Of a DNA stretch of 64,000 nt, positions 24,655-34,953 are shown piece after piece. The notes under the pieces were generated by a model. The model made no database searches and was not told the DNA's origin. It worked only from the letters and a program-made list of their open reading frames with translations. Made by a program: the position numbers and the translations under genes. Every line of letters begins with the position of its first letter. Within the stretch, counting starts at the first letter, position 1. Source of the stretch: Serratia symbiotica (lineage in GTDB: Bacteria > Pseudomonadota > Gammaproteobacteria > Enterobacterales > Enterobacteriaceae); contig JAMDYG010000001.1 in assembly GCA_024160085.1 (NCBI GenBank), forward strand, positions 1,116,001 to 1,180,000, in the 5' to 3' direction.

Positions 24655-25475
24655 TTACATTTCCTGCGCACATGATACCGCCGCTTGCATAGCTTTGGCT
24701 ACGGTTTCCGGCAGTTGCTGTTGGTTAAAAACACCCTCAGCGCTTCAGCGGTGGTACCACCTTTGGAAGTCACCTGCTCACGCAGCGTGGACAATGGCGT
24801 ATTTGGGTTGGCTTCCACCAAGTCGGCAGTACCGGAGGCGTCCTGCTACACTAGATCGCGCACGGTTTAGCAGTCAAACCCCATACGCTCGGCCTCATTT
24901 TGCATTGCTTCCATAAACAGGAAAAATAGGCCGAGGCGCTGTCCGCTGCGGCGATCACCCTATTGATGCTGTTTTCGTCATTAACCCAGCAGACTTTGCC
25001 GACAGCACTCATCAGATCGGCGGTGTATTCACGATCCTGCGGGATAACCTGCAGTGACGCATACAGAGCCCGCTTGTGCCTTTGCCAACCCGTGATGAGG
25101 TGTTTGGCATGATGCGCACCAAGCTCAGCTTGGTCGCTCAATAGTTGATAGAAACGGCTGACCTGGATACTGGCGGCGATCGACAGCACCAGCTCGCCAG
25201 TAAAGTCAACGTGTTCCCGCAGTGGTCGAAACACCTCCGCCATCATCTGTGGTTTGACCGCCAGCACTATGACTTCGGCTTCGCGCACGCTGGCGATATT
25301 ATCACCACTGCTGACGATGCCTAAGCTCGCCATCAGCGCATCCCAGTTCTTAGTTGAGGGGGGCGCAAATACGGATGAATTTAGCCTGATAACCGTCCGC
25401 CACTGCCACCAAGACAGTGATGATAGCGCGCGCCATATTGCCAGCATTAATAAAGGTAATCTTACGATATTGCAT
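24655..25475 (-). pseudogene. proC: Pyrroline-5-carboxylate reductase, degraded
   Basis: ProC makes proline from pyrroline-5-carboxylate with NAD(P)H. The start MQYRKITFINAGNMARAIIT shows the Rossmann glycine motif altered (family GCGNMG or GGGNM, here NAGNMA). Frameshifts follow near 25355 and 24930 and a stop lies near 24870. Blocks in the second frame (VKPQMMAEVFRPLREHVDF, LVLSIAASIQVSRFYQLL, VGKVCWVNDE) and in a third frame near the end (VTSKGGTTAEALRVFNQQQL, TVAKAMQAAVSCAQEM) identify it. The proline pathway is broken at its last step. Confidence 0.92.
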
Positions 25476-25491
25476 CAAATCCCTCCCTTTG

Positions 25492-26199
25492 TCAGGCGGG
25501 TGAATAATCACGGTGACCAAAAATTGCAGTACCAATACGTACCATGGTGCTGCCTGCGGCGATAGCCGCCTCCATGTCATCGGTCATGCCCATAGACAGT
25601 GTGTCTACCCGCGGGTAACGTTGCCGTAGCGCCAGAAAAGCATCGTTCATCTGGCCTAACACCGCGAGTTTCCGTGGGTAAACAACTTCCGGTGATGGAA
25701 TGGCCATCAGCCCACGCAACATCAGATTCGGCAGCGCGACGATCGCCTCGGCCAGCGCTGGCATAGCATCCAGTACAATGCCAGATTTGCTCTGCTCATC
25801 GCTGATATTTATTTGGATCAGCACGTTAAGCAGTGCCATCGTGGACGGGCGCTGATCGTTCAGCCGCTCGGCGATACGTAGCCGATCCACTGTCTGGCAC
25901 CAAGCGAAATTTTCCGCCACCAGACGGCTCTTATTCGATTGTAGTGGGCCGATAAAGTGCCATTCTAGCGCCGTCCCTTCCGGCAAAGCGGCGAAATGCT
26001 GAATTTTGTCTACCCCTTCCTGCACGTAGTTTTCACCAAATGCGCGTTGACCTGCAGCGATAGCTTCAGCGATCATCGCCACAGGTTTGGTCTTACTGAC
26101 GGCAAGCAAGGTCACTTCTTCTGGCACGCGCGCGCAGTATTGCGACATCGTCGCAATGCGGTTTCGGACATCCTGCAGATTCTGTTGGATAGTACGCAT
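25492..26199 (-). CDS. yggS: Pyridoxal-phosphate homeostasis protein YggS (PLPBP)
   Basis: YggS binds pyridoxal phosphate and influences vitamin B6 and amino-acid balance. The protein is 235 aa, fold type III. The PLP lysine is in LLAVSKTKP at about residue 36. GENYVQEG, LEWHFIGPLQSNKSR and the phosphate-binding end SMGMTDDMEAAIAAGSTMVR then IGTAIFG are present. The family usually has SMGMSxDxxxAI, so one serine is threonine here. It leads the operon and diverges from yggR. Confidence 0.95.
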   Translation of the reverse strand: MRTIQQNLQDVRNRIATMSQYCARVPEEVTLLAVSKTKPVAMIAEAIAAGQRAFGENYVQEGVDKIQHFAALPEGTALEWHFIGPLQSNKSRLVAENFAWCQTVDRLRIAERLNDQRPSTMALLNVLIQINISDEQSKSGIVLDAMPALAEAIVALPNLMLRGLMAIPSPEVVYPRKLAVLGQMNDAFLALRQRYPRVDTLSMGMTDDMEAAIAAGSTMVRIGTAIFGHRDYSPA

Positions 26200-26219
26200 A
26201 ATTGACCTAGTAGATTGAT

Positions 26220-26965
26220 ATGGATATCGGTGAATTAGTCGTACTTAGTGTAAAGCATAATGCCTCCGATCTGCACCTTTGTGCTGACCATCCAATAATG
26301 TTGCACATTGATGGAGAATTGCAGCCGCTGGCAGGGTCGGAAAAACTAACGCCAGAACAGATGTTAACCTGGTATGATGATGCACTGTTGGCTTCCCCGC
26401 AACGCCGCGAGCTACAGCAGCAATCGAATTTATTCATCACAGCCAGTGTTCGTTGGTTCAACAGCGTGAAATTGGCCGTGATAGCCACCGTTTCGATGGG
26501 GTATTGCGTGCTGCGCTACGAGAAGATCCGGATGTGATCCTGCTAGGTTGGTTGCGCGATACCGCGACCATACGCCTCGTGCTTACCGCAGCGGAAACCT
26601 GCCATTTGGTGCTGGCGACTCTACATACCCGCAGCGCAGCGCAGGCGATTGAGTAACTGGTAGACGTGTTTCTAGCCGAGGAAAAGCACTGTGTCCGCGT
26701 TCAATTAGCCGGTAGCTTGCAGGCGGTGATCGCCCAAAAGCTGCTAAGATGCCCTGGTAGTGGAAGGGTGGTTATCTTTGAAGTACTAACAGCAACGGCA
26801 GCAGCATGATCCGCGAAGGCAAAACCCATCAACTTAACAGTGCGCTGCAAACGGGGGCACAGTCCGGTATACAGAACCTTTGAACAGGGGCTGCAACAGT
26901 GGATCGAGGCGGGTTTGCTAGGCGGAAATGGCGCAGAGGCAGGAGGTTTTAGCCCTGCTGACTCC
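26220..26965 (+). pseudogene. yggR: PilT-like secretion ATPase YggR, internally deleted
   Basis: YggR is a PilT/GspE-family ATPase. The N-terminal part (MDIGELVVLSVKHNASDLHL, IMLHIDGELQPL) is followed near 26440 by a jump to VQQREIGRDSHRFDGVLRAA then LREDPDVILLG, which is the Walker B region. Roughly 90 residues, including Walker A, are missing. Later blocks (LTAAETCHLVLATLHTRSAA) are in frame with a stop at about 26655. Its 3' end overlaps ruvX. Confidence 0.85.
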
Positions 26966-27371
26966 AGAACCAATTTTCCAGAATAACCACTGCCGAGGCG
27001 GAGTCTACGCTACCCTTATCCAGAGCGCGTAAGCCGCCGTGATCAAATAAGTTGGCGCGGGCCTCAACAGTACTCAAACGTTCATCATGCAAGGCAATCT
27101 GCACACCAAAACGACCATGCAGGCGATTGGCAAACTTGCGTGCCTGCTCAGTCACCGGCTGCTCGCTGCCATCCATATTCAACGGCAAGCCAACCACCAC
27201 CAGATCCGGTTGCCACTCTTGCAGTAGCTTAGCGATTTTCTGCCAGTCCGGTGAACCAGCCTGCGCCTTGAAAGCTGCCAGTGCGCGGGCGCTGCCCGTC
27301 AACTCCTGGCCAATCGCCGCGCCAATGCTTTTGCTGCCGAAATCGAAGGCAATAACGGTGCGATTGCTCAT
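26949..27371 (-). CDS. ruvX: Putative pre-16S rRNA nuclease/Holliday junction resolvase YqgF
   Basis: YqgF (RuvX) is an RNase H-fold nuclease implicated in pre-16S rRNA 5' processing. The 140-aa frame is intact: [20 protein letters not shown] carries the first catalytic aspartate, [20 protein letters not shown] is the central motif, [10 protein letters not shown] carries the second acidic pair, and [13 protein letters not shown] the third. It overlaps yqgE by one base (ATGA). Confidence 0.95.
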   Translation of the reverse strand: MSNRTVIAFDFGSKSIGAAIGQELTGSARALAAFKAQAGSPDWQKIAKLLQEWQPDLVVVGLPLNMDGSEQPVTEQARKFANRLHGRFGVQIALHDERLSTVEARANLFDHGGLRALDKGSVDSASAVVILENWFWSQQG

Positions 27372-27934
27372 CAGGCGTGTCCTACGTGGTTGACGATGCT
27401 GCGGATATCGACGCCCAAGCGGTTGGCAGCCTTACGCCAACGCTTGGCGATCGGCGTATGAAACAGAATGTCGGTATCGGCTTCGAGGGTCAACCAAACA
27501 TTATCTAGCACTTCCTGCTCCAATTGGCCTGGCTCCCAACCGGCATAGCCCAACGCTACCAGCACATTATCCGGCTGCTCTGGAGTACCCAGTGTTTCCA
27601 ACACGTCTTTCGAGGTAGTAATCATGGTTTGATCTGAGATCGCCATGCTGTAACCAAATCCCTGGCATGGCGTATGTAAGATAAAGCCGCAGTCATCTGC
27701 CAATGGGCCACCAGCAAATACCGGTTTTTCCTGGTTGATCGCCGGATCGCGTGTTTGGGGCATGATCTTCAGCTTGTTTAACACCATCGCTACCGTGCAT
27801 TGCTTCAGCGGCTTATTTATCACTAACCCCATAGCGCCTTCTTCATTATGTTCGCATATGTAAATGACAGATCGTGTGAAGCAAGAAGCCTGAAGTGATG
27901 GCATGGCGATTAGAAAATGGTGCTGTAGATTCAT
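27371..27934 (-). CDS. yqgE: UPF0301 protein YqgE
   Basis: This is a conserved protein of unknown function (AlgH/YqgE family), 187 aa as in E. coli. The start [15 protein letters not shown] was chosen by family alignment; the open frame extends 19 codons further upstream. Family blocks are [39 protein letters not shown] and [17 protein letters not shown]. It lies between gshB and ruvX on the same strand. Confidence 0.94.
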   Translation of the reverse strand: MNLQHHFLIAMPSLQASCFTRSVIYICEHNEEGAMGLVINKPLKQCTVAMVLNKLKIMPQTRDPAINQEKPVFAGGPLADDCGFILHTPCQGFGYSMAISDQTMITTSKDVLETLGTPEQPDNVLVALGYAGWEPGQLEQEVLDNVWLTLEADTDILFHTPIAKRWRKAANRLGVDIRSIVNHVGHA

Positions 27935-28083
27935 GGCGTTATCAGGGTGATTGATGGTGGATAAATTAAACAACCGCCAGTATGCGGTCATACCCGTAGC
28001 CTTTCAAGCCATATCCTGGCCTAAAGAGACAATCACGGTGCGAAAGTGGCAATGGTAGGCGGTTTTCCGCCCGCATTGCAGAT

Positions 28084-29034
28084 TCACTTCGCCGCCAGAC
28101 GCTTTTCTATTGCTTCTATCAGCAGGCTAGTAATTGACACTGAGAAGGCTGCCTCGATCTCACGCGCACAGGTGGGGCTGGTGACGTTTATCTCAGTCAA
28201 GCGGTCACCAATTACGTCCAGGCCGACGAAGAACAGCCCTTTTGCTTTTAACGTTGAAGCCACCGCGTGGGCGATTTTCCAGTCACTCTCGCTCAGCGGA
28301 CGCACTTCGCCGTGACCACCAGACGCCAGGTTGCCTCGGGTTTCACCATGAGCAGGAATACGCGCTAGGCAGTAGGGCAACGGTTCACCATCGACCACCA
28401 GAATACGTTTATCGCCTTCCTTAATCGCCGGCAGGAAATTCTGCGCCATGCAAAAGCGCTTGCCGTTCTCGGTCAGGGTTTCGATGATCACTGACAGGTT
28501 CGGATCATCCTGCTGCACACGGAAGATCGATGCACCGCCCATGCCATCCAACGGTTTGAGGATGATGTCGCCGTGCCGCTGGTGAAAATTGCGGATATGT
28601 TCGGCACTACGGCTGACCAAGGTATCCGGCGTCAGTTCATGGAACCAGGCAGTGAATAGCTTCTCGTTGCAGTCACGCAGGCTTTGCGGTTTATTGACCA
28701 CCAGCGTGCCTTTAACCTCTGCACGCTCCAGTATATAGGTCGCGTAAATGTATTCAGTATCGAACGGTGGATCTTTGCGCATCAGGATCACATCCAGATC
28801 TTGCAACGCCAGATCCTGCTCGGCAGTAAAACTATACCAACTTTCCTGGTTTTCTTTTACGCTCAGCAGCCGCGTGCATGCGCGGCCATTACCAGAGTGC
28901 AGGTAGAGATCGTTCATCTCCATGTAGTACAGCTCCCAGCCATGGCGCTGCGCTTCAAGCAGCATGGCAAAGCTAGTGTCTTTCTTAATGTTGATGGAAG
29001 CGATAGGATCCATCACGATGCCGAGCTTGATCAT
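28084..29034 (-). CDS. gshB: Glutathione synthetase
   Basis: GshB joins gamma-glutamylcysteine and glycine using ATP. The 316-aa frame is intact (E. coli 315). The start MIKLGIVMDPIASINIKKDT is canonical. ATP-grasp blocks are GDIILKPLDGMGGASIFRVQ, CMAQNFLPAIKEGDKRILVV, RGNLASGGHGEVRPL and the metal-binding DRLTEINVTSPTCAREIE. It lies ten bases downstream of the dead rsmE. Confidence 0.97.
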   Translation of the reverse strand: MIKLGIVMDPIASINIKKDTSFAMLLEAQRHGWELYYMEMNDLYLHSGNGRACTRLLSVKENQESWYSFTAEQDLALQDLDVILMRKDPPFDTEYIYATYILERAEVKGTLVVNKPQSLRDCNEKLFTAWFHELTPDTLVSRSAEHIRNFHQRHGDIILKPLDGMGGASIFRVQQDDPNLSVIIETLTENGKRFCMAQNFLPAIKEGDKRILVVDGEPLPYCLARIPAHGETRGNLASGGHGEVRPLSESDWKIAHAVASTLKAKGLFFVGLDVIGDRLTEINVTSPTCAREIEAAFSVSITSLLIEAIEKRLAAK

Positions 29035-29044
29035 CTTTTCTCCT

Positions 29045-29777
29045 TTATCCCAGATCGCCGAAACGTACCTGCAAAGCGGTAATTGCGGTGAGCACTGTGG
29101 TTTCTGTACGCAGAACGCGTGGCCCCGTAAGGATATCAGTAAATCTATGGCCGGTGGTCATCGCAATTTCGTTGGCGGATAAACCGCCCTCTGGGCCGAT
29201 CAGTAGGCGGAGGTGATCCACTATCAGCGGCAAGGTGTTGATACTGTGGCGAGCGCATGGGTGAAAATTCAGTTTCAGGCTGCCATCATGTTCGGCACAC
29301 CAGGCCTCCATCGGCATCGCCGCGCGAATTTCAAGAATACGGTTGCGGACACACTGTTCGCAAGCAGCGATGGCGATCTTCTGCCACTGCTGAATTTTTT
29401 GTCAGGCACTCGCCAGAAATCACAACGCCGCAGCGTTCAGAAAACAGCGGGGTGATGACGTTGACGCCCAGCTCAATGGGTTTTTGGATGGTGAACTACA
29501 TCTTCTCTCCAAGCGAGATCACTTGGCCAAGATGCAGGTTGAGCGGTGACTCAAGGTCTTCCTCCACTAGGCCAGAACCGAGCCGCAACTGAATACTTTT
29601 CTTATCCACCTGGACGATCTTGGCATCGAACACCTGATTGCTGCCGTCGAACAGCGCCAAAGCCTGACCGATGCTCATGCGTAGTACGCGCCCAACATAG
29701 TTGGCCGCCTAAACGCTCAGGGCGATTTCCTCATAGTCGGTCAATGGCTGCGGATGGTAAATACGGGGTATGCGCAT
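29045..29777 (-). pseudogene. rsmE: 16S rRNA m3U1498 methyltransferase, degraded
   Basis: RsmE methylates U1498 of 16S rRNA. The start MRIPRIYHPQPLTDYEEIAL reaches a TAG after 22 codons. A second TAG lies at about 29500 between LGEKM and [21 protein letters not shown] frameshift in a GCT run near 29395 and another near 29310 follow. The SPOUT C-terminus is well preserved ([40 protein letters not shown]). Order rsmE-gshB-yqgE-ruvX is as in E. coli. Confidence 0.92.
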
Positions 29778-30103
29778 GTGATGATCTGATCCTAACGAAA
29801 GGGCACAGTGGATTGGCTGTACCTTGAGAGATAGATATAGATAAAAACTATAGTAGGTTAGAGGCGATTTTCAATCCTAAATAGCGGTTCCTGATGCCGT
29901 CACACTTTCGCCAGCTCTTTTTTACTAGCGGATAACAGGCGCAGCAGAATGGCGGTATTTATCCGAGGTGGGCATTATCACCGCCATCGCCGATCTACTA
30001 ACAAAACTGGCCGTTTACACTTTTCCCCTGCCTTTGTAGCACCGGCTTCGGGGTGGTTGGGTAAGATAATGTATCGTCTTTTTTAATTTTAATGAGCCTT
30101 GCC
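29778..30103. other. Gap upstream of rsmE
   Basis: About 325 bp with no recognised coding. A GC-rich block near 30035-30060 (CACCGGCTTCGGGG) could fold but has no T-run. Confidence 0.35.
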
Positions 30104-30275
30104 ATGAAAATAGACGTTGCGGTCACCTTCCGAAAGCGCGAAATTTTCATGACGTTTATGGAGAGTAGAAATATTGCCCCCGTACTGGCGAAATACTAGG
30201 GATTAGTAGTGTCAATGTTCATCGTGCTTTGCACCTCTTAAAGAAGGCGTTCGTTGTCCGCTGTGTGTTCACAAC
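30104..30275 (+). pseudogene. LysR-type regulator, helix-turn-helix fragment
   Basis: The start MKIDVAVTFRKREIFMTFME, continuing SRNIAPVLAKY, and, after a stop and a frame change, ISSVNVHRALHLL and EGVRCPLCVHN match the winged helix-turn-helix of a LysR-family regulator (one helix, then VHRAL-L-EGVRCPLF-H). Nothing of the effector domain follows. Which LysR subfamily is unclear. Confidence 0.5.
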
Positions 30276-30691
30276 ATCGTAGAAAGCGGTGGCTTCTACT
30301 AACACCGGAGTATCTTCGGTGCTGGCTCCGGTGCAGAGATTTCCTTTACGGTCAGCTTTAAACCAGGCGACCAGAGCAACATTAGCTTTAACGTAATGAT
30401 TGATAGTCAGTTTTGTAATTCAGACGAAAGACTAGAGTGAAGATATGTTCTCTTGCCAATTGTCTCTCGATTCTATGTTAAGATGGATATACTTAGCGTC
30501 ACTTTCGACTAGCACTAGCCAACAGCTACCCCTCTGAAGCCAGATTAGCAACGTATACCACCTTCGAATATCAATGAGTCAAGAATCTACCTAAGCCATG
30601 GTGTTACTCGTGATCTGAGAAGTTGTATCGCTTTTGAATGGCTCAGTTATCGGTCACCGGTTGCCGTTCCCAAATGCATAAATGAGTTCAT
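30276..30691. other. Gap upstream of lpxP
   Basis: About 415 bp. One short readable segment at about 30310-30430 (GAGSGAEISFTVSFKPGDQS) belongs to no family I recognise. The remainder shows nothing. Confidence 0.35.
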
Positions 30692-31612
30692 ATGAAGCAT
30701 CCGCAAAAATTTCAATCGGTGCTGCTGCACCCACGTTATTGGCTAACCTGGTTCGGTCTGGTCTTGTTATTCTTGCTTGTTCAACTCCCCTATCCGCTGT
30801 TGCATCAGCTTGGGAGGTGGATAGGACGTAGCTCAATGCGCTTTCTGAAATGCCAGGTCTCCATTACCCACCGTAACCTGGAGCTGTGCTTACACGATAT
30901 GGATGAAGCACAGCTTGAATGCAAAGTAGTGGGCAACTTCGAATCGCTGGGCATGGGTCTGATGGAAACCAGTATGGCCTAGTTCTGGTCGGACAAGCGT
31001 GTCAAACGCTGGTTCAAGGCTAACGGCATCCATCACTTGAAAATAGCGCAGCAGAACCAACGCGGTGTGTTGGTGATTGGCGTGCATTTTATGTCGCTGG
31101 AGCTAGGTGGCCGCGCTATGGGCCTGTGCCAACCGATGATGGCGATGTACCGCCCGCACAATAACAAGGCAATGGAATGGGCGCAGACTAAAGGCCGTAT
31201 GCGTTCCAATAAAACGATGCTCGATCGCAAGGATCTGTGCAGTATGGTGCGCGCACTGAAGCGTGGTGAAGCTGTCTGGTTCGCTCCAGATCAAGACTAT
31301 GGCCCACGTGGCAGTGTGTTCCACCCCGCTGTTCGCCGTTGAGCAAGCTGCGACCACCAGCGGCACTTTTATGCTGGCGCGCATGGCCAAGCCAGCGATG
31401 GTGCCAGTGGTGCTGATCCGCGGCGAGAAAGGCCGTGGCTATGACCTGCTGATCCAACCAGCGCTGGAAGATTATCCGCTCACCGATGAACTAGCAGCGG
31501 CTGTTTACATGAATAAAGTGGTGGAAAAGGAGATTAGGCGCGCGCTAGAGCAATATATGTGGCTACACCGCCTTTTCAAAACTAGGCCACTCGGCTCCCC
31601 GCCTTTATTTTG
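30692..31612 (+). pseudogene. lpxP: Lipid A acyltransferase LpxP/LpxL family, degraded
   Basis: These membrane acyltransferases add the secondary acyl chain to Kdo2-lipid IVA. Similarity runs the full length: LLHPRYWLTWFGLVLLFLLV, then VIGVHFMSLELGGRAMGLCQ with the catalytic H-x4-E motif (HFMSLE), MYRPHNNKAMEWAQTKGRMR and MWLHRLFKTRP. The MGLCQPMMAMYRPHNN stretch is closer to cold-induced LpxP than LpxL. A TAG replaces the Trp codon of the METGMAWFWPD motif near 30980, and a frameshift in a C-run near 31325 breaks the rest. Confidence 0.87.
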
Positions 31613-31780
31613 ATCTGAAAAATATTGATCTGAAAATTTTTAGCTCAGTAAAACCCATTTTATATGGTTTTAACGCGCTAATTTAACATTCTACTACCGT
31701 ACCCTCGCAATAAAACGGTCACAAAGTTAGCACTATTTTACACTAAATGAAATAGTAGCACGCCGCAGCGTACTACTGTT

Positions 31781-31812
31781 TAAAAATCATGCGGGTGATT
31801 TAGCAATCACCC
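31781..31812 (-). terminator. Terminator of the small minus-strand gene
   Basis: A perfect 8-bp stem (GGGTGATT with AATCACCC, four-base loop) is followed on the minus strand by GCATGATTTTTA. It starts 14 bp past the end of the small peptide remnant. Confidence 0.65.
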
Positions 31813-31825
31813 TTAATGTTAAGAA

Positions 31826-31949
31826 TTAATTAATCTTAACGCATACCCATTTGCCAGAAAGATTCACCGCAATTTCATCAGCAGTAGCAGCAGAAAACGA
31901 GGTACCATCAAGCAGTTACTTAAGCAAGTAACTTACTGAATTTGTTCAT
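31826..31949 (-). pseudogene. Small secreted-peptide gene remnant
   Basis: On the minus strand MNKFSKLLA begins a signal-peptide-like sequence and stops at once. In a neighbouring frame LLDGTSFSAATADEIAVNLS then GKWVCVKIN follows to a stop at 31826. Joined, these make a peptide of about 40 residues with a classic signal sequence and an S-A-A-T-A-D-E cleavage-like site, followed by a good terminator. I do not recognise the family. A small exported protein killed by a frameshift fits best. Confidence 0.45.
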
Positions 31950-32149
31950 AAAAATCACCATTATTTGCTTGGGTTAATAATTAGTAACAAGTAACATGAT
32001 ATGTGAGGAAGAATTACCTCACGGAATCTATTATAGTCAAAAAAAATAATGCAATAACTAATAAGATAAATTAATAACTAGACAAATGTTACAGAGCGCT
32101 ACAGACATACCCACCCGTGCTTGGATAACGGAGGAAAGGTCTACGCTAG

Positions 32150-32504
32150 CAGCATTCCTATCGACATTATCGCAGAGATCTCGCTTATGTCCTGAGTCTA
32201 ACGTAATATTGAGGAGATGATGGCCGAGAGAGGGATACAGGTTGAACATTCTACGTTCTATCGTTGGGTGACCCGAGTTTCACTTTTACTCAAGCAAGAT
32301 TTTCGACAAAGTAAACGCCCCGTAGATCAACGTTGGTGTATAGATGAAACCTATATCAAAATTAAGGAGCAATGGAAATATCTTTATCGTGTGGCCGATA
32401 CCTCGTGTCGTACCTTCAATTTCCTGCTGACCGCTAAACGGGATGCCGCAGCCGCATTGCGATTATTATCACCGATATCTATCCGGCTAACTTTATTATG
32501 TTAA
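32150..32504 (+). mobile_element. IS6-family transposase fragment (IS26-like)
   Basis: The frame reads RNIEEMMAERGIQVEHSTFY then RWV, and DQRWCIDETYIKIKEQWKYL then YRVADTSCRTFNFLLTAKRD, which is the IS6/IS26 signature including the first catalytic aspartate of WCIDETY. Two stops precede RNIEEMM near 32200. The frame is lost after AAALRLL, so the second aspartate and the glutamate are missing. IS ends were not found. Confidence 0.85.
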
Positions 32505-32764
32505 TGCGACAAAACTCTATCCGCTGATACTCCAGTCGTGGTGCAGAAAATGGGTAGAGCTTATCAGGTTGCTTCCACTACCGTTGCATTGCGGGCGTGA
32601 AATAAGATGGCAAGTGTATTTATCGTAAAAGCAAAATATTCTGGCCCCATAGGTTCGCAAAAGCTGGCGCTGCTACCTGGGTAACCCAAATAGAAACCGT
32701 TGTCTCGGTTATTCGCCGTAATTATGTTAAAATAGGTCATTTAACTCCGAGAGCGGTATTTGCG

Positions 32765-33286
32765 ATGAATTCAACTACCCAGGAAAATCTGTTAGCGCAG
32801 GCTGAACAACTCTGTAGGCAACGCAATGTGCGATTAACGCCGCAGCGGCTGGAAGTACTGCGCCTGATATCACAGCATCCCGGTGCAATCAGCGCATACG
32901 ACCTACTCGACCTGCTGCGGATCGCCGAGCCACGGGCTAAGCCACCCACGGTTTACCGCGCGCTCTATTTCCTAATGGATCAAGGATTTATCCATCGAGT
33001 AGAGTCGGCTAATAGCTATATACTGTGCCACCATTTTGGCCAGCCGATGCACACCTCTGCGCTGTTTATTTGTGATCGCTGTAGCCAAGTGACAGAGCGC
33101 ACTACTGAGGACGTGGAAAAAACGCTGCAAAAGCTAGCGAAAGAGTCAGGGTTTGCGCTGCGCTACCGTGTGGTGGAAGCACACGGTATGTGTACTGGCT
33201 GTGTTGAGGTTGAGGCTTGCGACGGTAAGCATGATTGTGGCGAACACGACCATAACATCGCCATCAAAAAAAATAGGCCGGGATAA
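32765..33286 (+). CDS. zur: Zinc uptake regulator Zur
   Basis: Zur is a Fur-family repressor that shuts off zinc import when zinc is sufficient. The 173-aa frame is intact. The winged helix lies in RLTPQRLEVLRLISQHPG and PPTVYRALYFLMDQGFIHRV. Zinc ligands are visible: HHFGQPMHTSALFICDRC provides histidines and CDRC, and HGMCTGCVEVEAC provides the further cysteines. It sits next to dinF, as in E. coli, with convergent orientation. Confidence 0.95.
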   Translation: MNSTTQENLLAQAEQLCRQRNVRLTPQRLEVLRLISQHPGAISAYDLLDLLRIAEPRAKPPTVYRALYFLMDQGFIHRVESANSYILCHHFGQPMHTSALFICDRCSQVTERTTEDVEKTLQKLAKESGFALRYRVVEAHGMCTGCVEVEACDGKHDCGEHDHNIAIKKNRPG

Positions 33287-33330
33287 TAGGATCTCTTTGT
33301 AGCTATCGTCAAGCCAGCTATAGTGTAGCT

Positions 33331-34256
33331 TCAGGTGTCAATCCACGGTACGCTAAACAGTGTCAATACATAGCCAACAGCCACCACACTGTTGCGCATC
33401 TCCGCACCACGGCCGGCACCAATAAATATACTATCTAGCAAGGAATAACACCACACGCTAACCAATGGCAAGACAACCTGCCATAGCAAATAATAATGAG
33501 CCAACGCACGCAGTTCATGCAGCGAGGTCAAGGCCACCACTATCTGCTGACCAGCCAAGAACTAGAGCACAGAAAAGGCCAACGCTACCAGGCAAGCCTG
33601 ACGACAGGCAGCGTGCCATATTCTTAGATGGCAGTCGCTATCGCTGCCCCTTGCACCTTCTAGACCAGTCCCATTACCAGCCAGATATCCAGCACAATAT
33701 TCAGCAGGTTGCCGACAATCAGGAAGATCACTGGCGCACACACATGCTACACGCCGAGCAGCAAGACGAGTAGCGCCATATTGACCAGTACTTCCGGGGT
33801 GCTCAACCAATGAATGTCCAGAAACAGTCGCGCCTGTTCCAGTACCTTAACGTTGCCACCAACGATCCATAGCGCCAAATCAATCAGCGGGTGGCGCAGC
33901 AGCACCATTGCCAACCCAGTCAATAGTGCCAATAGAAGCGGCTGCATAAAGGCACGCGCCAGCATTTGCTGGCTTTGCGCTCCCAGCGCTTGGGCGGCTA
34001 ACCCGGTAATGCTCATACGCAGAAACAGTAGCGGCATAAACAGGAAATTACTGACTATCGTGCCGATCGCCACACCGACCAAATAGATCGGGATATCAAG
34101 ATGGCCGATCACCAGTATCCACTAACCCTAGCAATGGCACGGTGATATTGGAGAAGATCATCGGCAAGTCCAGGTGCTACATGGCTTTATTAGTGTCGCT
34201 GGTAAAGGCAGAGATCAGGTGCATTATGCAATGTTCCCATGGTAGTTCAGTTGCCA
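33331..34256 (-). pseudogene. dinF: MATE-family efflux protein DinF, degraded
   Basis: DinF is a MATE multidrug-type transporter cotranscribed with lexA. Blocks across frames are HLDLPMIFSNITVPLLGLVD, then VIGHLDIPIYLVGVAIGTIV, ALWIVGGNVKVLEQARLFLD, and in another frame APVIFLIVGNLLNIVLDIWL. About 170 residues then seem deleted: EYGTLPVV runs to RLAWLALAFSVL, and LAGQQIVVALTSLHELRALA follows a TAG. Stops lie near 34172, 33747 and 33562. The end VLTLFSVPWIDT is still readable. Confidence 0.88.
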
Positions 34257-34267
34257 TATTAGGTGGA

Positions 34268-34298
34268 GTAAAACGAAACCGCCCCAAAACAGGGGCTG
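34268..34298 (-). terminator. Terminator downstream of lexA
   Basis: On the minus strand GCCCC-TGTTTT-GGGGC forms a short GC stem followed by GGTTTCGTTTT. It lies in the gap between lexA and dead dinF. Confidence 0.55.
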
Positions 34299-34336
34299 GT
34301 TAAATCAGGGGACAACAGCTTAGTTAGGCGTGACGA

Positions 34337-34945
34337 TTAAATCCAGTCGCCATTGCGGATCACACCGACTGCCAGACCTTCGATAGTAAAATTTTGCTGG
34401 CGCAGATCGACCACTATCGGTTGAAATTCGTTGTTTCCCGGCAGTAGTTCAACCGTGTTACCGTTTTTTTTCAGTCGTTTGACGGTAACTTCATCTTCAA
34501 TACGCGCCACTATGACTTGGCCATTGCGCATATCCTGAGTTTTGTGTATTACTAACAGATCGCCATCCAAAATGCCGATGTCGCGCATCGACATGCCGAT
34601 AATACGCAGCAGAAAATCCGCGTTTGGTTTAAATAAGGAAGGATCTACCTTATAGTAGCCTTCAATATGCTGTTGAGCCAACAGTGGCTCGCCAGCAGCC
34701 ACACCACCAATCAGCGGTAAACCTTCTTCATCTTCCATCAGCAGGCGTATGCCGCGCGACGCGCCGGAGATGATCTCGATGACCCCTTTGCGCGCTAGCG
34801 CCTTCAGATGTTCTTCGGCGGCATTTGGTGAGCGGAACCCCAGACGTATAGCGATCTCAGCACGTGTCGGCGGCATGCCTATCTGCAAAATATGATCGCG
34901 AATCAGTTTATAAACCTCTTGCTGCCTGGTAGTTAGTGCTTTCAT
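34337..34945 (-). CDS. lexA: SOS repressor LexA
   Basis: LexA represses SOS genes and cleaves itself when stimulated by RecA filaments. It has 202 aa as in E. coli. The N-terminal winged helix [20 protein letters not shown] and recognition helix [18 protein letters not shown] are intact. The cleavage site is [10 protein letters not shown] (Ala-Gly), the catalytic serine is in [13 protein letters not shown] and the lysine in [10 protein letters not shown]. Two SOS boxes precede it. Minor substitutions only (RVSGMSM is RIIGMSM). Confidence 0.97.
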   Translation of the reverse strand: MKALTTRQQEVYKLIRDHILQIGMPPTRAEIAIRLGFRSPNAAEEHLKALARKGVIEIISGASRGIRLLMEDEEGLPLIGGVAAGEPLLAQQHIEGYYKVDPSLFKPNADFLLRIIGMSMRDIGILDGDLLVIHKTQDMRNGQVIVARIEDEVTVKRLKKNGNTVELLPGNNEFQPIVVDLRQQNFTIEGLAVGVIRNGDWI

Positions 34946-34953
34946 TCCACCCC

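Noticed and set aside
27988-28040. A possible half copy of the TATACCC...TTTCAAG palindromic repeat upstream of yqgE
   Set aside because: Only ATACCCGTAGCCTTTCAAGC resembles the repeat end, and no matching second end could be found nearby.
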